NCBI GenBank assembly: GCA_016716405.1
Contig: JADJWK010000001.1
Span: 310,001 to 374,000 of the forward strand
Origin: Candidatus Melainabacteria bacterium
Lineage (GTDB): Bacteria > Cyanobacteriota > Vampirovibrionia > Obscuribacterales > Obscuribacteraceae
Reading direction: 5' to 3'
DNA length: 64,000 nt
Below, piece after piece: positions 9,174 through 17,548 of this stretch. The notes below the pieces were generated by a model. The model saw only the letters and a list, made by a program, of their open reading frames with translations. It was not told the DNA's origin and made no database searches. Both the position numbers and the translations under genes were made by a program. The first letter of the stretch is position 1. Each line of letters starts with the position of its first letter.

Positions 9174-9866
9174 ATGGCAAACACAGCACAAGAACTCTTC
9201 ATCCAGTACGACAAGCAACCCCTGCTCGCCGCCCTGTCCGCCGACTTCAATGCCGTCGACACCGCTGTCCAATCGGTGGCCGACTGCCTGCGCAAAGTGA
9301 AGGAGCTCAAAGGAGCCCGCCTTCCGCACAACCACCCCGACGAGGCCCTGCGTATCGAGCGCGAGCACGCCTACGAGGTCGCCTATATCCGCCTGGAGCT
9401 GGCCAATACCGACCTGCTGGCCGCCATCAAGGCGCTCATGAAAAGCAGCGCCGACATCGAGGCCAACCTGGGCGAATTCGCCGGCGACGAAAGGTCCAGG
9501 ACCTTCGCTTACCGCGAAGATCCTATCGCCCGCAGCAACGTGGTCTGCGCCCGCCGTCTCATCGAAGAGGCGACCACGCTCCACTACCGGGTGGACATCT
9601 ATCCGGAAGAGGAGACCACCACGGCGCGCTACCACTTCGCAATCGGCCGTCTCTACAAAGACAAGCCGGACACCGGGCGTCACTTCGTCGTCGCCTATGG
9701 GGGCGGTTACGGCCGCACGTCCGTGGACCGCAACTGGGCGGCCACCGGCCCGTACATGACCCGGCAAGAAGCCGAGCGCTCGGCGGGAGGCTGGATCTCA
9801 TTCGCCGACACCATCGGCGGAAGCGCAGACGTCATCGACGTCCGCACCCTCGTAGAAGAGTCCTGA
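9174..9866 (+). CDS. Hypothetical protein, soluble
   Basis: This is 230 residues. The start is ATG 9174 after AAAAGGA; a longer in-frame start at 9090 would give an Arg-rich leader that runs across the hairpin. The first half is helical (EALRIEREHAYEVAYIRLEL). The second half holds mixed beta segments (VDIYPEEETTTARYHFAIG) and a Gly/Tyr-rich piece (FVVAYGGGYGRTSVDRNW). No family is recognised. A good terminator follows, closing the three-gene run that begins at 7148. Confidence 0.7.
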   Translation: MANTAQELFIQYDKQPLLAALSADFNAVDTAVQSVADCLRKVKELKGARLPHNHPDEALRIEREHAYEVAYIRLELANTDLLAAIKALMKSSADIEANLGEFAGDERSRTFAYREDPIARSNVVCARRLIEEATTLHYRVDIYPEEETTTARYHFAIGRLYKDKPDTGRHFVVAYGGGYGRTSVDRNWAATGPYMTRQEAERSAGGWISFADTIGGSADVIDVRTLVEES

Positions 9867-9896
9867 TCGAAGCTGCACCACTTTGACCAAGATTTC

Positions 9897-9936
9897 GAAA
9901 GAGGCACCGGTTATGGTGCCTCTTTCTTCTTATCGC
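9897..9936 (+). terminator. Rho-independent terminator after the gene at 9174-9866
   Basis: A perfect 12-bp stem (9897-9908 with 9915-9926), 6-nt loop, then TTCTTCTTAT. It faces the opposing terminator at 9968-10015. Confidence 0.9.
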
Positions 9937-9967
9937 TCTTTCTACTGTTTGTTTTAGTATCTTTCAA

Positions 9968-10015
9968 TACGAACAAAAGAAAGAGAAAGGAGGGCTGCCT
10001 CCGGGCGGCCCTCCT
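9968..10015 (-). terminator. Rho-independent terminator of the minus-strand gene at 10058
   Basis: A 12-bp stem with one G-U pair (9988-9999 with 10004-10015) is followed on the minus strand by TTCTCTTTCTTTTG. Confidence 0.85.
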
Positions 10016-10057
10016 TCCATGCGTCCCTGCTTTCCTGCAGAACCGGGCTCAGCTGTC

Positions 10058-10501
10058 TCAGGGTTGCTTCACCCTGGCCAGCATGCGCTCCAGATCCTCG
10101 CTGGACAGCGCCGAGCCGGCATTGCCCTCAACGACATTCTCGCCGACAACGACTATGTATGCCGGAAAGCGGAAAGCGCCATGCGCGATGGCGATGACGA
10201 GATTCTCCGGTTTTCCGGCATCGCATGCCACCACTTTCACCCTGCCGGCATTGCTCCAGGCGAACTCGCCGACCTCGCGCCTTTGCGCGTCAGCGGCAGC
10301 CTGTGCGGATGCCTGGGGATCCCGATAGAAGAAAATCAGGACAGGCTTGTCGGACCTGAAGACTTCCTGATCCCAGTTGAGATAACCGACTTCGGTGACT
10401 CGCCCGTGAAGCTGGCGATAGTCGTAGTCTTGCTTGAACAGATAGCCAGCCACCGCGGCAACAGCCACGACGACCAGCAACAGCACGTATTTTACTTGCA
10501 T
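10058..10501 (-). CDS. Membrane-anchored thioredoxin-fold protein without CxxC
   Basis: This is 147 residues. One N-terminal membrane helix (residues 5-22) is followed by a thioredoxin-like domain: WDQEVFRSDKPVLIFFYRDP, then a helix, KVVACDAGKPENLVIAIAHG and FPAYIVVVGENVVEGNAG, which match the strand-helix order and the cis-proline position of thioredoxins. Where CxxC is expected (58-67) the sequence is FYRDPQASAQ, so the protein cannot be a classical disulphide reductase. The start is ATG 10501 with GTGGAG eight bases upstream; an upstream in-frame GTG at 10516 lacks a site. It may share a transcript with the HExxH gene upstream. Confidence 0.7.
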   Translation of the reverse strand: MQVKYVLLLVVVAVAAVAGYLFKQDYDYRQLHGRVTEVGYLNWDQEVFRSDKPVLIFFYRDPQASAQAAADAQRREVGEFAWSNAGRVKVVACDAGKPENLVIAIAHGAFRFPAYIVVVGENVVEGNAGSALSSEDLERMLARVKQP

Positions 10502-10582
10502 GGTCTGGGTCTCCACTGATAGACCAGCCGGTCCGGGCGGATGATGTGCGCCCGTGAAGCAACCGGCCGGTTATTGCATGAG

Positions 10583-11281
10583 TCAGATGAGAAGCCCGAT
10601 ATCCGAGCGGATTCTCCGGCGTCTCTCGACATAATCGATGGTGGGCTTCCACTGGTCGTCGAATGGATATCCCGGGACAACGAGGGCTGCCACGGTCTCG
10701 CAGAAAGACTCCTCGACCCAGCGCTCCTGCCGCCCGGCGACGATTCTGGAGTGCTGCGATGGCGGCGAGGCTTTCTGAACCTTGCCCTCGAGAAATTCCT
10801 CCAGGTGATCGTGACTGTAAGGCGTGACCTCCCGGTCATCCTTGCCTGTACTGCCGGTAAGGAAAGCTCGGTAGCGCTCGCGAGCATCCTGCGGTCGTGT
10901 CTTCCAGAAAAGATGAGAAAGCTCGTGAACCATGTGCGGGAAGAGAAACTCCCCAGGCAGGCTCACTTTGCCGATCTCGAGATGGGGCGAAATCTCCTTC
11001 GGATTACGACCGGACCAGGCACCATAAATGGTGCAGGAATTGCCCGCTTTGGTCAGGTCGAAAAGGGAGAGGCTGACCGTCAAATCATGCTCTTTCGCCA
11101 CTGTCCGCAGTTGTTCCGGACAGAGAAGGAAAGTCGAGCAGATTCGACGGGCAACCCTTACCGGGGTGCCTTCCATGACATAAAGCCCGGAACGGCTGCG
11201 CCTGTAGCCTCCGAGGAAGTGCTGAAGCTCCCGGTTGATCCACGAGCGTGAGCTCATGGTATGGGTTATTACCCTGGACAT
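10583..11281 (-). CDS. Putative zinc metalloprotease-like protein (HELSH)
   Basis: This is 232 residues. The start is ATG 11281, six bases after GGGAGG. The centre holds FPHMVHELSHLFW, an HExxH helix (His119, Glu120, His123), and a second helix RWVEESFCETVAALV about 70 residues later offers Glu195 as a possible third zinc ligand (ExxxT/A style). A conserved-looking Arg-rich N-terminus (GGYRRSRSGLYVMEGTPVRVARR) precedes it. There is no signal peptide. I cannot place it in a named peptidase family. It lies 81 bp upstream of the thioredoxin-fold gene on the same strand. Confidence 0.65.
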   Translation of the reverse strand: MSRVITHTMSSRSWINRELQHFLGGYRRSRSGLYVMEGTPVRVARRICSTFLLCPEQLRTVAKEHDLTVSLSLFDLTKAGNSCTIYGAWSGRNPKEISPHLEIGKVSLPGEFLFPHMVHELSHLFWKTRPQDARERYRAFLTGSTGKDDREVTPYSHDHLEEFLEGKVQKASPPSQHSRIVAGRQERWVEESFCETVAALVVPGYPFDDQWKPTIDYVERRRRIRSDIGLLI

Positions 11282-11588
11282 TCGACCTCCCGAAAGACCT
11301 GAATCCTGCACGCTCGTCGTCTGTAGACGAGAATCTCGAGCGGAGCAGCGGTCTTATGAGTTTGAATTGATTGTCTGAGGAGCTCTGATTAATCAGGAAA
11401 AAGTCCTGAGTACCCTACCGATCTGCATCCAATGCTTTAAAGTGTTGAGAAGTTATGTGTCACCTGGGTCCGATGCGCAAAAGCCTTCCTCGAGCCGACA
11501 AGCAGCGCAGCCGGCTGATTTGATAAGCGAAACTTTAGCTCGCGCTAGCTCTTGATTCACCCAGGCTACACCAGGGTACTTTCAAGAT
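11282..11588. other. Intergenic region between divergent genes, 307 bp
   Basis: It must hold promoters for both flanking genes. I see no clear -35/-10 pairs and no hairpin worth noting. Confidence 0.35.
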
Positions 11589-12260
11589 ATGACAGCCATC
11601 TCGCCGGAGCTGAAAAGGCACTTCGACTACGCCAGCAAGCTGGCAAGGGAAGGTCGGCACGACCTCGCCCTGACACTTTTCCAGGACCTTGCCGAGTCGG
11701 AGATCGAAGAGTCGGCTGTGACGGAAAGCGCCGAATTCCTCGGTCAGGTCTACATGCGAAAAGCCTGGACGCTGATGAGCCTCAGACGCTTCGGCGAAGC
11801 CCGGGAGACCTTCGAGTCGATCTTTCTGAAAGCCTGCCTGCACCAGTTTCGCACGGCCAGACGCTTCGACTATTTTTTCAGCTATGCCAACACTCTCGGG
11901 GAGCTCAGAGCGCTCTCCGAGATGGAAGGAGCCTATGTCCAGGCGCTGAAAGTGGCCAAGCAAATGAAAGACACTCGCAAAATACAGCTCTGCTGGCTCA
12001 ACCTGATGTTTTATGCCGAGCGCAACGCCTGGTGGGACTATCTCGAGCAAGCCAGCCGAACCTGTATCGTTTTCGCCGAGGGAGCCGGCCTGAGCAAGCT
12101 CGGTCTGGCCGCCGGGATCAGGCGGGCCCGGGCGCTCTCCAGGCTCGGTCTGGCCGAGCGCGCCGAAATTCAGGCGAAACGCACCATCCAGGTGGCCCTG
12201 GAGCTTCATGTGGACGAGGCCCTGCATGCCGCCCAGGAATTCCTCAATGACCTCGACTGA
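11589..12260 (+). CDS. TPR-type helical repeat protein
   Basis: This is 223 residues, all helical, with degenerate tetratricopeptide pairs: HFDYASKLAREGRHDLALTLFQDLA (1st), MRKAWTLMSLRRFGEARETFE (2nd), and AGIRRARALSRLGLAERAEIQA near the end. There is no signal peptide. The Shine-Dalgarno before ATG 11589 is weak. A strong promoter and a LysM gene lie immediately downstream, so this gene is probably a separate transcript. It is likely an interaction scaffold; no specific partner can be named. Confidence 0.75.
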   Translation: MTAISPELKRHFDYASKLAREGRHDLALTLFQDLAESEIEESAVTESAEFLGQVYMRKAWTLMSLRRFGEARETFESIFLKACLHQFRTARRFDYFFSYANTLGELRALSEMEGAYVQALKVAKQMKDTRKIQLCWLNLMFYAERNAWWDYLEQASRTCIVFAEGAGLSKLGLAAGIRRARALSRLGLAERAEIQAKRTIQVALELHVDEALHAAQEFLNDLD

Positions 12261-12300
12261 CGGCGATTTCCGGCAGAGTGCCTGGTCCCGATCTTTACCC

Positions 12301-12329
12301 TTGACATCTTCAAAAAATTGACATATAAA
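12301..12329 (+). promoter_or_regulatory. Vegetative promoter of the LysM protein gene
   Basis: TTGACA (12301-12306), exactly 17 nt, then TATAAA (12324-12329). This is 6/6 and 5/6 to the sigma-70/SigA consensus at ideal spacing. The expected start is near 12336, leaving about 34 nt of leader before GTG 12370. Confidence 0.85.
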
Positions 12330-12369
12330 GAACGCACCCCTGTTCTTCTTTTACTATTCGAGCCGAGCC

Positions 12370-14166
12370 GTGTCATCAAATAATTTCAATCCGGTGGAAG
12401 CCGGAGCAGAGGCAATCAAAGGCGTGGAGATGGATGCCACCAGCATGGATGCCGGCATTCGCTCCCAGCTTTCGCAACCAACCGACATACAGGCGGCTCA
12501 TCAATTCTTCCAGCCAGGCGGAGCCGAGAACGCGCTGCCGGGACTCAGCCTGGACTCCGGCATGCCGGCGAGCTTCAACAGCCCCGAGCCCGGAGCCCTG
12601 GCCAATCTTGCTAATCCCGGTTCAGCCCTGGCTGCTCCCGGCGCCGAGTCGGCCATAGGGCATTCGATTGCGCCGGGACTCGACGGGGGCTTACTACCAG
12701 GTATGCCAGGTCTCGAACAGGGCGCCCTGGCAGGAGTTCCGGGCTCAGAGCAGATCTCGCCGATGATTCAACTGATACTGAAGCTGCCCGGCGCCATCGG
12801 CATGGTGGGCTCCTTTTTCGAAGCCCTCATGTCCTTCTTCTTCCCGACTGACGGAGGCGGGATCCTGGCCTTCCTCGACCCGACATTCTGGGCGCAAACG
12901 GCGCAACAAGCTTTCAGCTCCATGGCCACCGCAATCGCCCAGAACATTTCACTCTCATTCACCTCCTTCACCGGCCACAATGTTTTCACCAATCTTCTGG
13001 GCAATAACTTCTTCGACACCCTCGGCAAGACCACTACCGGCACTATGCCGGACATCTCCATGTCCGGGGCCGCAGCTCCTGTTCCCGACAGCCAGTCTCT
13101 CCTGGTCAACGGCTCGGTGAGCCCGGGCAAGCCGCTCTTCGAGACTTCCAGCCTGGACAGCCAGGCTCTGTCCGGGGGATCGGTCAATCTACCCTATGGG
13201 GAGAATCAGCTCATCGCCATGGAAGGAGGTAACTCTTTCGGTCCCACTGTCGGCGGGTACCAGCATCCCACAGTCAATGTCACCCCGGACCCGAGCCAGG
13301 CGACTCCGCAACCCACGGCGCAGCCGGTGCCCGCGGATGCCTCCCAGGCACCAACCGAGAACTTCGCTCCGGGCAGCGAGGCTTCTGCCACCACCGACGG
13401 CATCAGCCATCGCGGCGAGCTCCTCGGGCAAGGGGAAGGACAGAATCAGCTGGCTTCCACGGCACCGCTCGACCAGACCTATACCATCCAGCACGGCGAC
13501 AATCTCTGGAACATCGCCCGGGATCACCTCGGCTCCGGGAGCCGCTGGACAGAGATCTACAACCTCAATCACGATGTGATCGGAGCCAATCCCAGCCTCA
13601 TATATGGTGGCACCGAGCTACGCCTGCCAGGGGTCGACACCCTCGCCGGACCTCAAGACTATGTAGTCCATTCGGGCGACAATCTCTGGAATATCGCCCG
13701 GGATCATCTGGGCTCCGGCAAAGAATGGACATCCATCTATTCGAATAACAGTCAGGTCATCGGCGCCAACCCGGACCTGATCCATCCCGGACAGAAGCTG
13801 GCAATCATGGGTGGACACGGCAGCGGCACCGTCCATCTAGCCCATGCGCCCGCAGCTCATGCCCACACAGCCCACGCCCATGCAGCGCATGCCCACACGG
13901 CCCACGCAGCGCATGCCCAGACAGCCAACGCCCACACGGCCCACGCAGCGCATGCCCAGACAGCCAACGCCCACACGGCCCACGCACCGACGGCCAATCA
14001 CCAGCAAGTAGCACAAGCGCATCCCACGGCAGCCGGCGCCGAAAGCGCTTCCCGATCAGCCCTCGAGGCAGCCCGCAAAACCGTCCAGCCTGCCGAGCGC
14101 ACAGCCAGCCTTCCCCAGACCGTCACTGACGATATGGGATTGAGAGCAGTCGCCAAATCTCTCTAA
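12370..14166 (+). CDS. LysM-domain protein with low-complexity N-terminus and Ala/His-rich tail
   Basis: This is 598 residues. Residues 1-365 are rich in Gly, Ala, Pro and Ser with one hydrophobic stretch (about 135-160, LILKLPGAIGMVGSFFEALM). Two adjacent LysM domains follow at about 370-420 and 430-480, almost identical to each other (YTIQHGDNLWNIARDHLGSG and YVVHSGDNLWNIARDHLGSG), which bind peptidoglycan or other GlcNAc polymers. Residues 485-545 are an Ala/His/Thr repeat encoded by a 39-bp tandem repeat. There is no obvious signal peptide. The start GTG 12370 lacks a clear Shine-Dalgarno; ATG 12430 is an alternative. The C-terminus meets the convergent next gene with a 3-bp gap. Confidence 0.85.
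   Translation: MSSNNFNPVEAGAEAIKGVEMDATSMDAGIRSQLSQPTDIQAAHQFFQPGGAENALPGLSLDSGMPASFNSPEPGALANLANPGSALAAPGAESAIGHSIAPGLDGGLLPGMPGLEQGALAGVPGSEQISPMIQLILKLPGAIGMVGSFFEALMSFFFPTDGGGILAFLDPTFWAQTAQQAFSSMATAIAQNISLSFTSFTGHNVFTNLLGNNFFDTLGKTTTGTMPDISMSGAAAPVPDSQSLLVNGSVSPGKPLFETSSLDSQALSGGSVNLPYGENQLIAMEGGNSFGPTVGGYQHPTVNVTPDPSQATPQPTAQPVPADASQAPTENFAPGSEASATTDGISHRGELLGQGEGQNQLASTAPLDQTYTIQHGDNLWNIARDHLGSGSRWTEIYNLNHDVIGANPSLIYGGTELRLPGVDTLAGPQDYVVHSGDNLWNIARDHLGSGKEWTSIYSNNSQVIGANPDLIHPGQKLAIMGGHGSGTVHLAHAPAAHAHTAHAHAAHAHTAHAAHAQTANAHTAHAAHAQTANAHTAHAPTANHQQVAQAHPTAAGAESASRSALEAARKTVQPAERTASLPQTVTDDMGLRAVAKSL
13892..13986 (+). repeat. 39-bp tandem repeat, about 2.4 copies, in the LysM gene
   Basis: The unit starts CCCACACGGCCCACG and encodes AHTAHAAHAQTAN. 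Copies are at 13892-13930 and 13931-13969, with a partial third at 13970-13986. A looser version of the same Ala/His pattern extends back to about 13840. The period is a multiple of 3, so copy number can change without a frameshift. Confidence 0.85.
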
Positions 14167-14169
14167 AGC

Positions 14170-16539
14170 TTATTTGCCCTTGTGTTTGGCGAGAATCGCC
14201 TTGGCCTGTGCATAGGCCTTTTCCGCCTCGCCCAGGCGACCGAGCTTTTTGAGAACCTTGGAGTACTCCCGCAGGGTGTTGCCCACCTCGACGTCGTCTT
14301 CACCCAGCTCCATGCGCTTCATCATCAGGGCGTGCTCGAGAAGCGGCAGGCAGGGCTCATACTTGCCCTGCTGAAAGTAGAGTCCCGACAGAATCCGCAC
14401 GGACTCCGAGAGCTTGAGCATGTTTATCGGTTGCTCGCTTTCGAGTATCTTTACCGATCTGCTCACGAAGGGCTCCGCCTGGCGGAAATGGCCCTGCACC
14501 CAGAGAACCTCGGCCAGCTTGTTGAGATCATCGACCAGCTCGGGGCTTTGCGGTCCCAGCTCGGTCTGCCTTATAGCCAGAATCTTCTCATAAACCTTCT
14601 GGGCTTCGCCGAAGTCGCCCTGATCATAATAGCTCTGAGCCAGCCTGTACATGGCGGCGCTGACGGCGGCTTTCTTGTCTTCACCCTTCTCGCCGGCTTG
14701 ATCGTCATCGGAGCCTGTATCTTTGAGCAGGCTGGAAGACTCGTCCAGAATCATCCGCCCGGGAGCCATGGTCATTTCTTGGGCCTTGAGCGCCGCCCTG
14801 TCGATCTTGGCGCGACCGCTGGTCTGCTCGAAAGCCGGCGCCACTGAGTTGACGCCGGTATCGCCGATACCGGCAGACTGGCCTTCACGAGCCATGAGCG
14901 CGGCAAGACCGGGAGAAGCCTGGCCATTATCCGAAGCACCGGCAGCGACACCATCATCGCTCACCGAGGACGCCTCCTCCTGAGCCGAAGGACTGACCTC
15001 TGCTTCATCTTCTTCCAGACGATCGAGAATACCAGCCAGCTTGCTGCCTGCTTCCTCGCCGCTTTCCATGAGCCTTTCCGCAAAATTGACGGTAGGAATA
15101 TCCGACGTCGACATACCGACGGCAGAAGACACTTCTTCGAAAGCGGCTGAGTCAGGCGACGGCGGAGGCTCGGGCTCGGAAGCAGATCCGGTCAATCCGA
15201 AGTGCTCGAGCAAATTGAGAGTGTCGCCCTGGGCTGCCGGGATCTCATCGACGGTTGTATCCGGGTCCAGCGACTGTCCCGCGACCGAATGCTGAATCGG
15301 TAACGAGTCCTCGCGCCACCCCAGCTCGTGGAGAGCTTCATCGAGCGTCTTCGTGCTATTGCCGTTGCGCGAAAAGCAGTAGTCGAGAGCTACCAGAGCA
15401 TCATCCTGGTTGAGCTTGCCTGAAGTGAGAAGCTCATGACAGCGGAGCACGGCGTCATGCACGTCCTGACCGATAAAACCGGTCAAGCACAGGATCTTGG
15501 CGAGAGCCTCGGGAGTCTGGCGGCAAATATCGAACGCTTCCTGGATCTGCTCGGACGACACCACCCTGGCAAGGGTCAGGAGCTTCTCGAATGTGATAGA
15601 GGCCCCGGCTCCGGCATGCACCGCTTCTCCGAGGTCGCCGCTGCTCAAAAGCTCGCCAATGGACTTGCCGCTCTGGTGGGACTGGGCCAGCACCTCCACG
15701 CCGCGCTCGACGGTCAGTTGCTGCTGTTCCACATACTCCTGCACCTCCAGGGCCGCGTCGAGAAGATGAGGAGCGATATAACCCTGCTCCACCATTACCT
15801 GTCCGATCAGGGTGCCATAGGAGAGCCCGAGCTCGAGAGCGCTGAGAACATCGGATTCGCTCATTACGGAAGCCCGGACCATCAACTCGCCAAGGCGGAT
15901 TCGCTTCCCTTTGGGAGGCAGGAGGAGATTCTGAGTCATCGGTGTTCCGGGAGCGACACCGACATGCGCTCTCAAAGCTTCCACGGCTTCCTCGCGCTCG
16001 ATCAGACCATCTCGAACTTTCACCATCAAGTCCAGGGCCTTGCCCAGAATCTTGTCCTGGGTGGCGCCATTGAGCACCAGAATGCGCCCCATGGGGATGC
16101 CGGTGGCATAGCTGCGCTGGACCGCTGCATCGAGTTCTTCCTTGCCGACCGCTTCCGCCTCGAAAAGTATATGACCGAGAGTCCACTGGGCATTGGCGTC
16201 GCTCTCTTCCTGCATGGCTTTCTGCTCATTCACCACATCAGCGAAGTCCCGGCTGGTTTTGCAGGCTACTTTCAAGCACTTGATCGCCAGGTCGTGATCG
16301 ACGCCCTGATCCCGGAGCATGGTCTGAGCATCCACCGCCGCAGTCAGATCCCGGGAATTGATATATCCGGACATGATAAGCATCTGGCCCAGGCGCAAAT
16401 GCTTGGAGCCGGCTTGCCTGACACATTCGTCGAGCTGCCTCTGACTGATAATCTGAGCTTTGACCAGGAGCTCGCCGATCATCATCTCGGTAGGAACTTT
16501 GTTCAGGCTTTGTTTTGGTTTGAAAAAGCTGGAAGCCAC
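14170..16539 (-). CDS. Protein with four MshEN/GspE-N-like modules and C-terminal TPRs
   Basis: This is 789 residues. Four modules of about 75-95 residues repeat the 'LG--L---G-I----L--AL' pattern seen in the N-terminal domain of type IV pilus/type II secretion ATPases: one begins at about 20 (IGELLVKAQIISQRQLDE), the next with LGHILFEAEAVGKEELDA, then LGELMVRASVMSESDVLS, then LLTLARVVSSEQIQEAF. A Ser/Glu/Ala-rich disordered linker follows (about 420-620) and then TPRs (AMYRLAQSYYDQGDFGEAQK, LSGLYFQQGKYEPCLPLLEH). No ATPase motor is present, so the modules probably serve as binding or regulatory domains. The start is GTG 16539; Met19 and Met20 are alternatives. Confidence 0.75.
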   Translation of the reverse strand: MASSFFKPKQSLNKVPTEMMIGELLVKAQIISQRQLDECVRQAGSKHLRLGQMLIMSGYINSRDLTAAVDAQTMLRDQGVDHDLAIKCLKVACKTSRDFADVVNEQKAMQEESDANAQWTLGHILFEAEAVGKEELDAAVQRSYATGIPMGRILVLNGATQDKILGKALDLMVKVRDGLIEREEAVEALRAHVGVAPGTPMTQNLLLPPKGKRIRLGELMVRASVMSESDVLSALELGLSYGTLIGQVMVEQGYIAPHLLDAALEVQEYVEQQQLTVERGVEVLAQSHQSGKSIGELLSSGDLGEAVHAGAGASITFEKLLTLARVVSSEQIQEAFDICRQTPEALAKILCLTGFIGQDVHDAVLRCHELLTSGKLNQDDALVALDYCFSRNGNSTKTLDEALHELGWREDSLPIQHSVAGQSLDPDTTVDEIPAAQGDTLNLLEHFGLTGSASEPEPPPSPDSAAFEEVSSAVGMSTSDIPTVNFAERLMESGEEAGSKLAGILDRLEEDEAEVSPSAQEEASSVSDDGVAAGASDNGQASPGLAALMAREGQSAGIGDTGVNSVAPAFEQTSGRAKIDRAALKAQEMTMAPGRMILDESSSLLKDTGSDDDQAGEKGEDKKAAVSAAMYRLAQSYYDQGDFGEAQKVYEKILAIRQTELGPQSPELVDDLNKLAEVLWVQGHFRQAEPFVSRSVKILESEQPINMLKLSESVRILSGLYFQQGKYEPCLPLLEHALMMKRMELGEDDVEVGNTLREYSKVLKKLGRLGEAEKAYAQAKAILAKHKGK

Positions 16540-16744
16540 GGTCTCGGGATCAACCTCTTGATCTCAATCTCTATCTTGCGTCATGAATATTCGTTCCCCG
16601 CAGCGGCTACGGCAAAACAGCAACCGGGACCAGCCTTACGAGCGGGCACAGCCCTGAGGAACGCTTCTCACCCATTATCTACCCTCAACAGCTCTATATA
16701 CAAACCCATCTCAACAAATATGTCTGTATTTCTAAAGAACACGA

Positions 16745-17548
16745 TTATCGGCTGCCCCTAGCTCCAGCCCCGGTGTTTGCAGGAACACCCTCGAGCTTGA
16801 CCACATCGGAAGAGGATCTGGTAAGCAAGACAGGTTTGCCTGACTGATCGAAGACCTTTACAGAGCTGTCGGTCCTGGCCCTGCCCTGACCGGTGAGAGT
16901 ATAGGTGTTGAGCTCCTCGTCCTGATAGGACTTGAGCACCATGCGCTTGTCCTTGCTGACTACCAGGTGAGTGGCTGTGACGCTGACGAGAACATTTTTC
17001 GGGTCGAGAATCTCGATGTTATATTTGCTGACATGATGGATGTCCATGGCCTCGCCTCGATCGACCTCGCCTTTCGAGCGCCGTGGGTCGAAAACCTGCC
17101 AGATTTTGCCTTCGCCGTCTACGAACGTACCGAATTGCTCCTGTACTTTCGCTTCGGTCCTGCCGGCGGCTTTCACCGGCTTGCCGCTGGGCAGCTCCAC
17201 ACGTTTGGTCTCCATGGACTGGGTTCGCTGCCAGCGACCGGCCAACCAGGCCGGGATCTCGAATCTGAGAGTCCGGTTGGTTAGCCCATAAGGGCTGTCG
17301 CCGCCCTGCACGGCCCAGTTCATGTAAGCCTCGCCGGCTCGCATCCCAGGGGGCAGAGGCGGCAGAGTATCGCTGTGGGAGATTTCGGCCCGGAGCACGC
17401 CACCACTGGTACCACCAGGCTCGGGGCCGGTCTGCTGCGCCTCGCCGAGCCCCTGCACTATCAAGCTGACGAAAATTGCCGTCAGGAGAGCCTGCCTGAG
17501 TGAGTCAGATAGTGGCGGACGCCAGGTTTGATTCTTGTTTTTCACCAT
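16745..17548 (-). CDS. Secreted protein of unknown function
   Basis: This is 267 residues. The N-terminus is a long signal peptide (basic start, then LRQALLTAIFVSLIVQGLGEA, cleavage near AQQ). The mature part begins with a Gly/Pro linker and continues as mixed beta-rich sequence (YNIEILDPKNVLVSVTATHLVVSKDKRMVL). Its start overlaps the end of mnmG by 44 bp and AAGG precedes the ATG, so it is probably co-transcribed with mnmG. I do not recognise a domain. Confidence 0.7.
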   Translation of the reverse strand: MVKNKNQTWRPPLSDSLRQALLTAIFVSLIVQGLGEAQQTGPEPGGTSGGVLRAEISHSDTLPPLPPGMRAGEAYMNWAVQGGDSPYGLTNRTLRFEIPAWLAGRWQRTQSMETKRVELPSGKPVKAAGRTEAKVQEQFGTFVDGEGKIWQVFDPRRSKGEVDRGEAMDIHHVSKYNIEILDPKNVLVSVTATHLVVSKDKRMVLKSYQDEELNTYTLTGQGRARTDSSVKVFDQSGKPVLLTRSSSDVVKLEGVPANTGAGARGSR

